Origin: Bryopsis sp. KO-2023
Lineage: Eukaryota > Chlorophyta > Ulvophyceae > Bryopsidales > Bryopsidaceae
Length of the DNA stretch: 64,000 nucleotides
NCBI GenBank assembly: GCA_030272585.1
Contig: BSYQ01000004.1
Coordinates: 7,068,001-7,132,000 of the forward strand
Direction of reading: 5' to 3'
A program made the position numbers and the translations under genes. Position 1 is the stretch's first letter; each line of letters opens with the position of its first letter. Below are positions 11,902 through 21,935 of the stretch, piece after piece. The notes beneath the pieces were generated by a model. It was given only the letters and a program-made list of their open reading frames with translations, was not told the DNA's origin and did not search any database.

Positions 11902-12999
11902 ACGATTGTCAAAGTCAACGATGCTGTAGTGGAGGCGATTTCTCAGTCTGCCTCCACCGTGTCCGACGGGGGGGATGGACAGGCACAAGCTGAAGTGGCA
12001 GCCACAGCTATCGGGAAGGCTGTGGCAAAAGCCCTTGCAGGAGCGGGTGTGGATTTAGAAGTCATCGGTCAAGGCTCCGCTAAAGGCATAGCATCAACCC
12101 AGGCTCCAGCTATAGCTAAAGCCACAGCCAAAGCAGTCGCCAAGGCGATTGCTGAAGTGACACAGGGATTCTGCCGAAGCCGAAACGACAGGAGGAAGAG
12201 CTGTGTCTGAGCAAAGAACCGTGGCGACCGCTGTTGCCAGGCCTGTTGCCAGGCCTGTTGCCAAAGTCTTGATTTTTGCTTTTGCTTATGTCGGCGATGG
12301 TATTATTGGCTGGATATCCTCATGCCTACTTCTGAGAAGAATGATGTAAAAGAAGCGCGGCTATAAATATGTGTCAGATAAATAGCATGATCCTTATCCT
12401 TATAATTTTGGTGTTTTGTTTTCGGTCCAGGGGAGGTGGTGCCGGAAGCCTCTGGAGAAATCTCCTCTGAGGTCAAGGATGAATCGACTGCATCAGTGGA
12501 CAGCAGGAGCGAAGCCACTGGGGAGGGGAGAGCCGAAGGCAGTGCGATAGGAGATGCTACAGCAAAACAAGTGGTTCCAGGGCAACCGTCAGAAGCCAAA
12601 CCCACTGAAACAAAACCAATGACTGACTGACTGACAGAGTCGGACCCTGGCACAGCAAGCAGCGGCAATGAAAAGGTGGAAACCGGGCCGGAAGCGACTG
12701 GGGAGTCGGAGGAGAGTTCTTCTGGAATGACCTGGAATGGAGGTGGTGGAGGAGGTCAGGGCTCTGTCAAGCTCGTTACGGAGATTGGGAGCGGTGGTGA
12801 TGAGTTGAGTGGGGAGGTGGGGATAGTCATGCTTCCAGGGGGGTCAGTCAGAGCCAGGACAAAGGGAAAGAGAAAGAAACCTAAGAAAGACAAGAAATCT
12901 AGAAGAGAAAGGAGACGCAATCGGAAGAACAGAGGCAATGATGATGACTATAAACACATGAGGATGTTCCAAGGTTGCTTGCTTGTATATGAGGGTTGA
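11902..12999 (+). pseudogene. Ala-rich / acidic / basic-tailed ORF, probably broken
   Basis: An exon-like frame starts after ttttattcag at 11901 and encodes an amphipathic Ala/Lys/Val-rich repeat (for example AIAKATAKAVAKAIAE) to a stop at 12210. A second exon-like frame starts after ggtccag at 12430 with acidic, Ser/Glu/Ala-rich sequence. It meets a TGA at 12628 inside a (GACT) tetranucleotide run, then stays open in the same frame to 12999, ending in a Lys/Arg-rich segment (GKRKKPKKDKKSRRERRR). Composition is continuous across the TGA, suggesting one former protein with a premature stop or slippage. The exact intron between the first two parts is unclear. No family recognised. It lies within the outer transposon but outside the second inverted-repeat pair. 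Confidence 0.4.
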
Positions 13000-13405
13000 T
13001 TCGATTTTTCAAAGGAAATCAAACCTCTCTGGTGTTATGATTTTGCTTCGCATGAGATAAAATGTTTTGTTTCTCCTGTTCTTTTTTACTGATGAATTTC
13101 AGTGTTCAGTTTGCTCTGTGTTGAGCCAGTTCAAGTTGTTTTAGGTGGGGCTATGCTTCCAGAGATAATGGGGACAAGTATTCTATGACAGAGGGAAGAA
13201 GGTTGATTTGTTCGTTTGTATGTATGGGAACACGTAGTTGATAAGACGAACAAGGCTTTTAAGGGTTTTTTGACAGAGGAGTATAATGGATTTTAGCAAG
13301 GCTTACCAGAATCCATAAACCAGAAAATTGAGCTGGGCACGCGCACATGGAACCCACAAGTGCTTTTCTCACCTCTTTCGCTGGAGCCAGCATCCTCGAG
13401 CCCGT
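13000..13405. other. Spacer inside the KDZ-type element
   Basis: No open frame or motif that I can support; lies between the basic-tailed ORF and the second inverted-repeat block. Confidence 0.4.
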
Positions 13406-14045
13406 TTGTCTTGCGTATCACAACCCTCCCTCAATTCGCGCGCTTCCCTTCTACCAGACACTCACACTCACAGTTCGCGCTTCCCTTCCATTCTACCAGA
13501 CACTCACACTCACAGTTCGCGCTTCCCTTCTAGACACACACTGAAACGGCTCCTGGCTATCACACCAAGAACTCGCTCACACTCACACTAAAACGGCTTC
13601 GCCGAACGGGCGAACGATCCCAAGCTCTAGAGCGAGTTGTAGCGCTTCCCTTCCAGACACTCACACTCACACTAAAACGGCTTCGCCGAACGGGCGAACG
13701 AACCCGAGCTCCAGAGCGACTTCATGGTGTGATAGCCAAAAGTCGTTTCGGTGTGAGTGTGAGTGTCTGGAAGGGAAGCGCGAACTGGGAGACAAGAAGG
13801 AAATATATAAGCGACGTCCTGTGAGTTATTCGACAAGAATAGTGCGTGTGTTGTGGGTTTTTCGACAAGACTTGGAACGAGAAAGAGTGAGCCTTGAGTT
13901 CTATCCAGAGCGTTTCAAGTGAGGTACGTGAACACTTCTCGTTCGTTCGTTTGTGTGCGAGCGTGAAACTGGCAGTTTTGGGAGTTTTGTGCGTTTCTTG
14001 ATGTGACAGGCGAAAAAGTTCGCTTCCGCCTTTTTTTTCTTCTTC
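13406..14045 (+). repeat. Second inverted-repeat block, left arm (subterminal repeats plus promoter)
   Basis: Inverted counterpart of about 25990-26700. Built from repeats of cgcttcccttcc-agacactcacactcaca, ACGGCTTCGCCGAACGGGCG (two copies here, three on the right) and internal foldbacks: 13480-13590 pairs with 13735-13790. After the repeats comes a TATA box, a conserved leader with tcgacaaga motifs, and a probable 5' UTR splice donor (gag|gtacgtgaac at about 13924), all mirrored on the right arm. It may be the end of a nested element; I could not find a clean target duplication at its outer edges. Confidence 0.75.
13803..13812 (+). promoter_or_regulatory. TATA box driving the chromodomain gene
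   Basis: aaggaaatatataagc, mirrored by aaggaaatataaaagc on the other arm (26295-26302, minus). Both face inward, at the same distance from conserved leader sequence. About 580 bases upstream of the chromodomain ATG, consistent with an intron in the 5' UTR. Confidence 0.55.
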
Positions 14046-14386
14046 TTCTTTTTTTTTTCCTTTCCTTTTCTCTTTTCTTTCCCTTTTTCGCCTTTTGTCG
14101 TGGGGTTCAGTTAATTGAAACGGTCTTCCGCAACCCGTTTCCTAAGCAATCAATTGAGATTTTTTTCTTGTGATCTTCTTGTGTTTCGGAATATCAAAGG
14201 GTTTTTTTTTATCAATCTAATCTCTATAGGGAGACGGTTTACTTGGAAAAAGTGGTTAGAATCAGACTATGGATTTTTTGGGGAAGATTTGATCGTTGTA
14301 AGAAGAGAGCGGCATTTCCTTCATAATGTAATTTGACGTTTGTTTGTTTGTGTGCATGAAGAAATAATTGGCCGAACTTTTGAATC

Positions 14387-14995
14387 ATGGATTGTGGTCA
14401 CGTAAAAATGATTGAAGAGCTTGAGGGAAATCTTCGATATATGAAAGATCGTATCAAGACATTGGAAGCCAAATGCCACGAGGCGGAGCAAGCCCGACGT
14501 GAGGCGGAGCAGGCCCGATGTGAGGCGGAGCAGGCTAACGCAATTGCTCAACAAGAAAAGAACGATGCTAAGCAAGCGCATGATGAGGCTGAGACACGAA
14601 GCGACATTTGGGAGTCGTTATTTCGTGAGGTCCGCGCTATGTTACCGCCGACGCGTTTTTCTCAACCTCCATTGCAGATAGAAGATTCTGCAATGGAGGT
14701 TGAGGAAGAAGCGTCGGCGGTGACTTTTGGTTCGGAGGAGCACTTGGAGTCGGAGGAGCACTTGGATTCGGGGGAGCACTTGGAGTCGGAGGACCATTCG
14801 GAGGACCATTTGGAGGAGGAGGAATTCGAGGTGGAAAATATCGTTGGTGAGTCCCAGTGTGGGGATCAAGTGTGGTATGAAATTCAATGGACCGGGTTTA
14901 GTATTCGGACTTGGGAACCCGTCGAGAACCTTACAAATTGTTCGGAGGCGTTGGCAGATTGGCAAACTCGTCGTGAATTCTTTTGGGATGGTTAG
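14387..14995 (+). CDS. Small coiled-coil chromodomain protein carried by the transposon
   Basis: 202 aa. Residues about 8-75 form a coiled coil with tandem AEQARREAEQARCEAEQA heptads. Residues about 105-145 are a Glu/His/Leu/Ser acidic repeat (EEHLES units). The C-terminal ~55 residues are a chromodomain: FEVENIVG for the first strand, YEIQWTGF and TWEPVENL as the core signature, with aromatic residues where methyl-lysine cage residues normally sit. Start chosen at the first ATG after the leader; it directly precedes the coiled coil. It is not part of a gag-pol frame, and lies just inside the left promoter-bearing inverted repeat. Chromodomains in transposons are known mainly at the end of Ty3/gypsy integrases; a stand-alone version beside a KDZ transposase could direct or silence the element. 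Role is inferred. Confidence 0.75.
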   Translation: MDCGHVKMIEELEGNLRYMKDRIKTLEAKCHEAEQARREAEQARCEAEQANAIAQQEKNDAKQAHDEAETRSDIWESLFREVRAMLPPTRFSQPPLQIEDSAMEVEEEASAVTFGSEEHLESEEHLDSGEHLESEDHSEDHLEEEEFEVENIVGESQCGDQVWYEIQWTGFSIRTWEPVENLTNCSEALADWQTRREFFWDG

Positions 14996-16727
14996 TGACA
15001 GCTTTTAGTGTTAGTGACAGCTTTTAGTGTTGATTGTGGCGATGGGGTGATCCCGAGATAGTCATGGGACCCTAGGGTTAAGTGGGTGTTAGGTTTGGGG
15101 GACCTCGGGGTTTGAGGTATAAACATTTTAGTTTTTTATTTTTGTAATCATCTTTTCTAGTACTCGCTCTGTTGTGCGTGTGTGTCAGTATGTCGGTATC
15201 TTTCTTACATGTCGTTGTTTTGACTGTTGTATATCATACCCATTGATTGTGTCCTCTGTATATGAATCCAAGCCCAAAGTCCGTACAACTGTTCACTCTC
15301 TAATTATGCGCCAACTGGCAATACTCCTCTACCCCAATTCGAACCCTAGACCTATCGACCTTCCACTCCTAACTTCAGGCACTTTAACCGTCTTTCCTAG
15401 GACGTGTGTGTGTGTGTGGTTGGTGAAGGTTCCCCGTCTAAACTCCAACACAGTTAATGCAAACACAAAGGAATGATATTATCACTGATGTAGGCTTTTA
15501 ACTAGAACTTTTAAGGCGTGCGAGTGAGACTAGCGATACGATTGTACCATAGGTCAGCTCAATCGTCACATCGATGTGATACGCGAGTGTAGTGAATCCG
15601 CCTGCAGACCGCTACTGTGGGCTGCTGGCTGTGAGCTGCAAGCCTAGAACGACTTGAAAGGAACAATAGACGACTTGGAAGCGAGACAAATGGGAGTTCA
15701 ATCCCAAAGTAAGGTTACAAGAACGTTCCAGCCCCAAGAACTTATAGAATACCCTAGCAGCCTTGATCCCAACCGATCAAAGGTTATAACATCAGTCTGC
15801 ATCAATGCCGCAAGGCATCAAACCTTGCAGTCCTTTCAATCAGAGCCCAGCTCAGCCCCACGGCTATTCCTATGGTGCTGAGCGACCTTCTAGAACATTC
15901 TAGATGCTAGCTCAGTAAAACCGTACCAAAGCGCTACCAGCTCACCTGGAACTAACTATTCACTACCACCTGGCTGTTAGTCTCCTGTATCGAGTAAGCC
16001 TGAATCGTTACAGCGAGGCGCATGTCACTCACTCCGTAGTTGAATGATCTTTCTCAAAGCGTGCTCCGCCATATTGATTATTCTATTTCGCTTCGTTGTT
16101 CCAGCCTTGCATCACAACATGATTGCTTTAAAAAAAGAGTTGATAGGTCCTCATTAATACGAGGCTACGTAGGAATCTGAGAGAGTGGTGGAGATGTCCA
16201 GACCGGATCCACACTTGTCCCATACAGGTATAAATTTGTTGAGTACCAGTTGTCGATTGATACCAGCATGGGTCCCTGTGACATCAAGGACGTCTGACGT
16301 ACGCGTGAATGTACACCGTGTACGAGTGTGACACTCGAGGTAACCACCAGTATTGCCGCCGTCACTGGTTAGAACTAAAAGGTCAACGAGCAAGAGAAAG
16401 AGAGAGAAGGAGAGTCAAGGAGCAGAGGTTCAAGCTCTAGAGACAGTTGCGTTCGCAGGAGTTGTTGTATCAATTGACAGTGAATGGGGAGTGAGTCAGT
16501 GGGATCATAACGAGGAAAAACCTCGGGTTCTCGAATTTTAAAAGGAGTGAAGTGAGGGGACGTTGTAACTGTTCTTATGGCTATTTTGTGTGCGAACTGT
16601 GTGCGTGTGTCAGCGTGTGACCCCATGAGGCAAACTCGATAAGGGAAGTCGTCGACGAGGACGTCACAGTTTTCGTCAAGCGATATCATCGATCCTTTCT
16701 AGTCCGGTCAACTGCGGGACACATCTC
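14996..16727. other. Element interior, no gene seen
   Basis: Begins with a short direct repeat (two copies of gtgacagcttttagtgtt at 14995-15031). The rest has only short open frames in all frames, stop-rich and without motifs. Likely non-coding, perhaps remains of other insertions. Confidence 0.45.
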
Positions 16728-17150
16728 TTATGGCCAGACATGGGCTGAGACCCCTGTGCACAGGACAGGACAGAACAGACTGTCTGTTCTGTGCACAGGG
16801 TCGGACCTGTGCTGCACAGGTGCACAGACCTGTACAGCACAGCACAGACAGGGTCTGTGCAAAGTCTGTGCAGGTCTGTGCACAGTCTGTGCAGTTCCTG
16901 TGCAGAGTCTGTGCAGTTCCTGTGCAGAGTCTGTGCAGAGTCTGTGCACAGTCTGTGCAGATTCTGTGCAGTTCTGTGCTGTGCTGTGCAGTCTGTGCAC
17001 CTGTGCAGCACAGGTCCGACCCTGTGCACAGAACAGACAGTCTGTTCTGTTCTAGCCTGTGGAATTTCGAAAAACAGGACAGGACAGCACAGGGTGCACA
17101 GAACCCGCACAGAACCCTGTCCTGTGCAGCCCATGACTGCTTATGGCCAC
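16728..17150. repeat. Long imperfect hairpin built from CTGTGCA units
   Basis: Outer arms contain cttatggcca-catgggctg at 16728-16746 and its inverted counterpart at 17131-17150. Within them, a pair of larger inverted segments (ACAGACTGTCTGTTCTGTGC near 16777 and near 17030) encloses about 200 bases of tandem tctgtgcag-type units. The repeat lacks stop codons in several frames and so produces long false ORFs on both strands. It could be a foldback element or a hairpin RNA source. Confidence 0.75.
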
Positions 17151-17376
17151 CTTGCAGATGCAAGTCCGATCATACCGCGTGGTTCTGGCTAGTACCGGGA
17201 GAATTGCGGTACCGGTTTTGGCGCACACCCAAAGTTGGATTGGTTATTGCATTAACATCGACGTAACCCAATGTTACAGCAGTCGGCCGCAACACCCAAC
17301 TAGTCATGTTTATTTTGGGGAGAGTGAAAGTCGTGCAACTCGACAAAGGCACACGGCACACAAATTGAGTAATCAC

Positions 17377-17654
17377 TGTTACATTGCTCGAAGGATGCGC
17401 TGTGCAAAGGGCTGCTTGGTTGGGCTTTTGGGGTTCGATCGCACAAGATACTGGAAGGGGAAAGGTCTTACAACATGAATTGAGTGTTCAACCTAGATAC
17501 AACGCCTATAAATACTCGTAACATACTCACATCTGTGGTACAATCGTACGCTAATGTGACCTAGTCGTTTCCCCTGATCTAGATCCAGATCATCGTACCC
17601 CAAAAGCCCAACCAACAGACCCGTTGCATAGTGCATCTACCCAACACTGCAACA
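17377..17654. mobile_element. Short inverted-repeat element, TTGGTTGGGCTTTTGGG termini
   Basis: Arms 17377-17444 and 17595-17654 are inverted copies (about 60 bases, diverged), each with TGTT(A/G)CA at the outer edge and ttggttgggcttttgggg inside. A third copy of the arm lies at 21272-21334, beyond the KDZ transposase, in the same orientation as the right arm. Thus either this is a 278-bp MITE, or 17377-21334 was a ~3.9-kb element around the transposase. No target duplication was evident. Confidence 0.55.
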
Positions 17655-18108
17655 CCGAGTCAGATTGTACTGCGAACCTGCAGAGCCGCTATAACGGGTG
17701 AGATTGAGCATTGGTGGAGCAACAAAAGGAGTAAAAGTGATGGTGTCTCTTGCTCACACAAGTGACACAAGAGGCACACTTAGATTAGTTCTAAGAGACT
17801 GTGGTGGCTAACTTATACTCTTTTGATTGATAGAAAGTGGCGAGTGGGTTCAGGTTGGTACAATGAGATAGTTGCCTTAGCGAGAATGAAATTCACTAAG
17901 GTGTGGATGAGGTGAGCCTATTGTAATGATAGGAACTTTCAAACAACGGAGAGTAAACCAATAGTCGACCCGAAGCAATAACTCACGCAAATCAGTATCT
18001 TTACAAGGAAAGTCTCTGTTTCTCGCCTCTGAAGAGAGGGCGTCTTATTATTAAAACGACTTGTAAAGAACGTCGTATTGCTTGTGTAATAGTTTTAGGT
18101 CACCACGT
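17655..18108. other. Element interior, no gene seen
   Basis: Unique-looking AT-rich sequence between two small inverted-repeat elements; no supported feature. Confidence 0.4.
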
Positions 18109-18116
18109 GGTCCTTG
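18109..18116. repeat. Target duplication of the telomere-repeat MITE, left copy
   Basis: GGTCCTTG here and CGTCCTTG at 18471-18478: seven of eight bases match, directly outside the two element ends. Confidence 0.6.
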
Positions 18117-18470
18117 CACGGCTCCAAGGTAACCTGCGCATGGTATCATGATACCCGTGATACCCACGATACCCATGATACCCAGTCTGTCAAGGTGTGG
18201 GTTGTACAAATCACGTGACCATTTCGAAAAGAAAATGTTTGGGATGGTTTTAGGGTTTAGGGTTTAGGGTTTAGGGTTTAGGGTTTAGGGTTGCGCGACC
18301 GGCGCGGTCGCCGCGACCGCGAGGTAGACCGGCGCGATGATCATCCGAAATTCGAAATGGTCACGTGATTTGTACGACCCACACCTTGACGGACTGGGTA
18401 TCATGGGTATCATGGGTATCGTGGGTATCACGGGTATCATGATACCATGCGCAGGTTACCTCGGGGTCCT
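18117..18470 (-). mobile_element. 354-bp non-autonomous element sharing termini with the 17.65-kb transposon
   Basis: Left end CACGGCTCCAAGGTAACC matches the right-end type of the large element (CAGGGCTCCGAGGTAACC); its right end, read inward, AGGACCCCGAGGTAACC, is identical to the large element's left end. So it is the same family in opposite orientation. Arms of about 115 bases (GATACCC units then tgtcaaggtgtgggt) surround a centre with six TTTAGGG repeats and a GC-rich block of cggcgcggtcgcc type. A 7/8 target duplication flanks it. It has no ORF and would depend on a transposase supplied in trans. Confidence 0.85.
18249..18290 (+). repeat. Six tandem TTTAGGG plant telomere repeats
   Basis: Perfect (TTTAGGG)x6, followed by tt and a GC-rich segment. 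Its position in the middle of a 354-bp inverted-repeat element shows it is interstitial and carried by the element. Confidence 0.95.
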
Positions 18471-18702
18471 CGTCCTTGAGTGTCGTGTGTGATAGGTTCC
18501 AAGTAGCTACCTTAGGTAAGCTTAGGTTCATTGAGGTAATCCTTGGTCAGAGTAGGTCATGTGGTGTCAACTAGCCGAAGTTCCAGGTAGGAACAAGAAG
18601 TTCCAGGTAAGAACAGGAAGTTCCTATGAATGAACTACTGGCTAGCTTCTCTTCACAATGATGTGCAATGGGGTGATGCCTCTTGTGAGGCACGACCCCA
18701 AG

Positions 18703-18710
18703 TATATAAG
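18703..18710 (+). promoter_or_regulatory. TATA box of the KDZ transposase gene
   Basis: TATATAAG about 115 bases upstream of the ATG at 18825. It follows the right end of the inserted MITE by about 230 bases. Confidence 0.5.
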
Positions 18711-18824
18711 GGACATCATTTTCCAGTTCCTTGTCCAAAACAGTTCTTGGCTAGTGGATTCAAATAGCCTCGATTTAACGTCTCTCTCCTCCTCGTCTTG
18801 TGCCCCGGCGGAGAAACTACTAGT

Positions 18825-20960
18825 ATGGAGGAGGTCGTCGCTTATATAGTTGTCATCTATACGTTCTATTTAACCTGGAGAGCGTGTGGTCTTACCCCTT
18901 TTGCACCTATACCTAAAGAGGGGGATACTTTGCGAAGGAGGTATGATTGTGGTGCACACTCAATCTCACTCAGATGTTGTTGTGTTTTGTTGCTTGGTTG
19001 AGGGCGAAAAGTGCAATACTAATTGTTGTTTTTGTCATTGTTCCAAAGGCTGGTGGATACCTTAGCGCCGTTGTTTCCCATCTGGACACGAGATCAATTT
19101 TGGGAGGTCTTTTGTCGCATCCATCGTAATCCGATGACGTGGAAGATTTATGAAATGCTTGATGCGGCAAGAGAACAAGTGTTTCCTCTTATGAACGACA
19201 TGGCGAACTCAAGAGGTGCACGTTCTATTTTGCTCCAAGATCAAGCTGTCGAATGCGATCGTTGCCATGTTAAGCTGAGAGGACGGGAGACGAGCACCGT
19301 CCGTGTTCTCACGATGAATGGCATGCGATTGGGAACTAACCGGGTGAAAAGGTGCCCTCGGTGCCGAACAGCATACCACTTGAACTTTCGTGTCGAAGAA
19401 CCGACCCCGCCACTTGTAGGACGTCAGGTTATGTGGCGAACACAATCACCGGGAGCACCTTTTCGTTTCATTGGAATTAGGAACAATTTGTTCGCGGAGT
19501 CCTTATTCCTGGAAAATCTTTGTGCCGATATTTTGTTCCTCAGAGCATCGTTTCATGGTTTGGCCCAAAAATGGAACGCATTTAATGCTAAATTTTTGTC
19601 TATTCTTAGACGTTTCACTCGGATTGGTGGGGATGATCTTGTTTTAGCATTCAAGTGGTACAAGTTAGTGCAATTACGTTGTGGGGCAAACGTGCCCAAC
19701 CAAAGACGGTTGCGATATCGCAAAGGAACACACGTTGACGAAATAGTGAAGGAGGAGGTGCAGTGGTTTCGAACAGGAGGCTTGCCGCATCGAAGACATG
19801 CTTGCGACACATTGGGTTGTGATGGAATTGATCCGGATCATGGGGAGGTGTTTGACATGGTTGTGGTGGATGGCGTTGAAACGTTCTATGGGCGTCGATG
19901 TGCAGTGCACCATTGCACAAACGATCCAACTACGAGAACAGCGAGGTTTTGCACACAACATCAATACTTGGAACATCAATGTGCAGCTTGTTTAAATCAC
20001 CGAACACGGACTTTTTGCACCAATGTTGTTGTGGCCGGTAGTCAATGTTGTGCGCTGCATGCTCGTGTTGAGCGCGACTACGGTGGGGAGCTCAGCCGCA
20101 AAAGAATCCGACCAAGGAGACTCGGGGAATCGCAAACGGCGTGGCGTTCAAGCTACTTGCAGTGGTATAGGATCCGTCGAACCCATCGCTTTGCGGCTTC
20201 AAGGATTCATGGCTTCTATGTTGCGATGCGTGTGTGTGGAACGGTCATTGGGGTAGCGCCAATGTTCACCTTGGAATCGCCGGAAGAAATGACATCATGG
20301 CTTGACAATCAAATTTTTATGCCCAATGTGGGGCAAGCGTTGCCGAGGCCGACTTACTTGGTATACGACCGAGCATGCCAAGTGCTACGATGCTTTTTCG
20401 CTGGGAATTCTTTGGCACATTTGGCAGCACGTTGGCTGATGGGAAGCACTCGTTGGATTGTCGATAGGTTCCACTATTTTGGTCACTCAAGGAGTGATAA
20501 CGTGTGTGCAGCATATTGTTCACCGATGAGGATGGAAAACAAAGGAATGGTGAGAGTTTTGCATAGACGCCAGGTGAACGGGGGTGGGGATCCAGATCTT
20601 CAAACAGATTTTGGACGCCGACTACCGGCATGGGTGGCACCAAACGGCACTACCTTTAGAAGCGTGAGACTTCTTCGTCGGATTGATGGAGGAGGCCAAT
20701 GGTTTGAGTTCGTCGTTCTGGACATTCTCAACACTCAAGTCTGTGAACAATTTTTCTCGCAGTTGAATAGTTATTCTCGCATGATTCGGCCCATGTCATC
20801 CTTCTTTGCCGAGTTCTTTATGAATCATATCACTTTGATGCACAACGAACAAATTCAACAAGAGCTGCGGAGGAAGGGCATGAATCCTAATCAACCAGAT
20901 ATGACCATGATTTTGGTTGAACTTGAAATGCCACGAGACGTATTCCCTTTGAGTCGTTAG
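18825..20960 (+). CDS. KDZ superfamily transposase with CxC zinc clusters, 2 exons
   Basis: Exons 18825-18940 and 19049-20960 (donor gag|gtatga, acceptor ccaaag, phase 2), 675 aa; the split Arg codon joins cleanly and removes the spurious upstream Met. Around residues 108-145 two C-x2-C pairs (CDRCH, CPRCR) form a CxC5-like cluster. Residues about 323-373 are a classic CxC6-like cluster with repeated C..H..C..C groups (CAVHHC, FCTQH, QCAAC, CCALHA). The C-terminal RNase H-like core shows LVYDRAC (about 475), DRFHYFGHS with a following Cys pair (about 510), and the catalytic-Glu segment NTQVCEQFFSQLNS (about 601). This order and the FH..H..C signature are those of Kyakuja/Dileera/Zisupton transposases. 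No frameshift or stop is present, so it may be active. Its owner could be the 17.65-kb element or a nested one. Confidence 0.85.
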
Positions 20961-21935
20961 TTTTTGGAAAGGCTTTTTGGCTTGGGTGAGTTTCGTTTGG
21001 GAGTGATTTGTTTGGTTGCAACGGTGTGTTGTGTAACGGTTTGGTAAAGGAAGGAGTGGAGAAGGATTGTGGTAGGTGGAGTGTGGGATTAGGAGGAATA
21101 ATAATGTGGGGGTTGATCGAGTTGATTAATTTGATTGATTTATGGGTCTATCATTTGGGGTATATATTCTTGTACACAAATCTTGTAAGATTCTTGTCGA
21201 AGTGAAATAAACGAGGCAGGAGTCGTGTCTCCTACGAACCACCTCTCACATGGTGTGTGTGTGTGTGTGTGTGATCAAACCCAAAAGCCCGACCAACAAT
21301 TGTTGCAACAATGCATGCACCGAACACTGCAACATTAAGACACTTACATCATAGCTCAAGTTAATCATCAGATTACATTATTACTTTTATCCCTCGATCA
21401 CTCCAACCATATTCCAAGTGTTGGGAATTGGATTTCAGAGTAGCCTTAATTTCTGTAGATGTGAATTAAATTAGTTGATGAGAGAGGAGATCTTGAGGTA
21501 TAAGTTTGGAAAGTAAGATTGTGTCCGGGAACAATTTTCTGTAAGAAAAACACTTGTTCGAAACAAGGCTAAGGATTGCGATATTAACACAAGTAAAATC
21601 AATTCAACCTACTCGCGGTGATACGGGCACGAAATAACGAGACAAAACAAGACAATAAAAGACATTTGATTACATCGGGTAGCCTCTTAAATAGGCTCTA
21701 GATTCACAACAGAGTTCCACCTAGTCACCGGAATTCCAAGGGAATTCCGTCCGACACTATCCCACACCCTTCCACCTCAACCTAGTCAGCTCCACCCCAC
21801 TCCCACTCACCCAAAACAAGGTTTGAACCCGTGACCTCCCCGACTGGATACATCATCCAAAGCACTAAGCCAACTCACTGGCCTGAGGGTTCACGATCTA
21901 ATACGAGACCTTTCGTATTACACGGGCAACTCTAT
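20961..21935. other. Spacer between convergent genes
   Basis: Holds the 3' UTR of the transposase (gaaataaacg near 21204 could be its poly(A) signal), a (GT)n run at 21253-21272, and an inverted-repeat arm at 21272-21334 related to 17595-17654. On the minus strand near 21833-21905 there is a tRNA-like stretch with A- and B-box resemblance but poor stems. No gene. Confidence 0.5.

Noticed and set aside
16676-17266. Overlapping 90-178 codon ORFs on both strands, Cys/Ser/Val-rich
   Set aside because: They come from the stop-free CTGTGCA repeat and exist in several frames at once.
18249-18290. TTTAGGG repeats as a chromosome end or healed break
   Set aside because: Both sides belong to one inverted-repeat element with a target duplication.
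21833-21905. tRNA-like stretch on the minus strand with A-box and B-box resemblance
   Set aside because: TGGCTTAGTG and GGTTCAAACC fit pol III boxes, but the acceptor stem does not pair and the T stem needs two G-T pairs. At most a tRNA-derived remnant.
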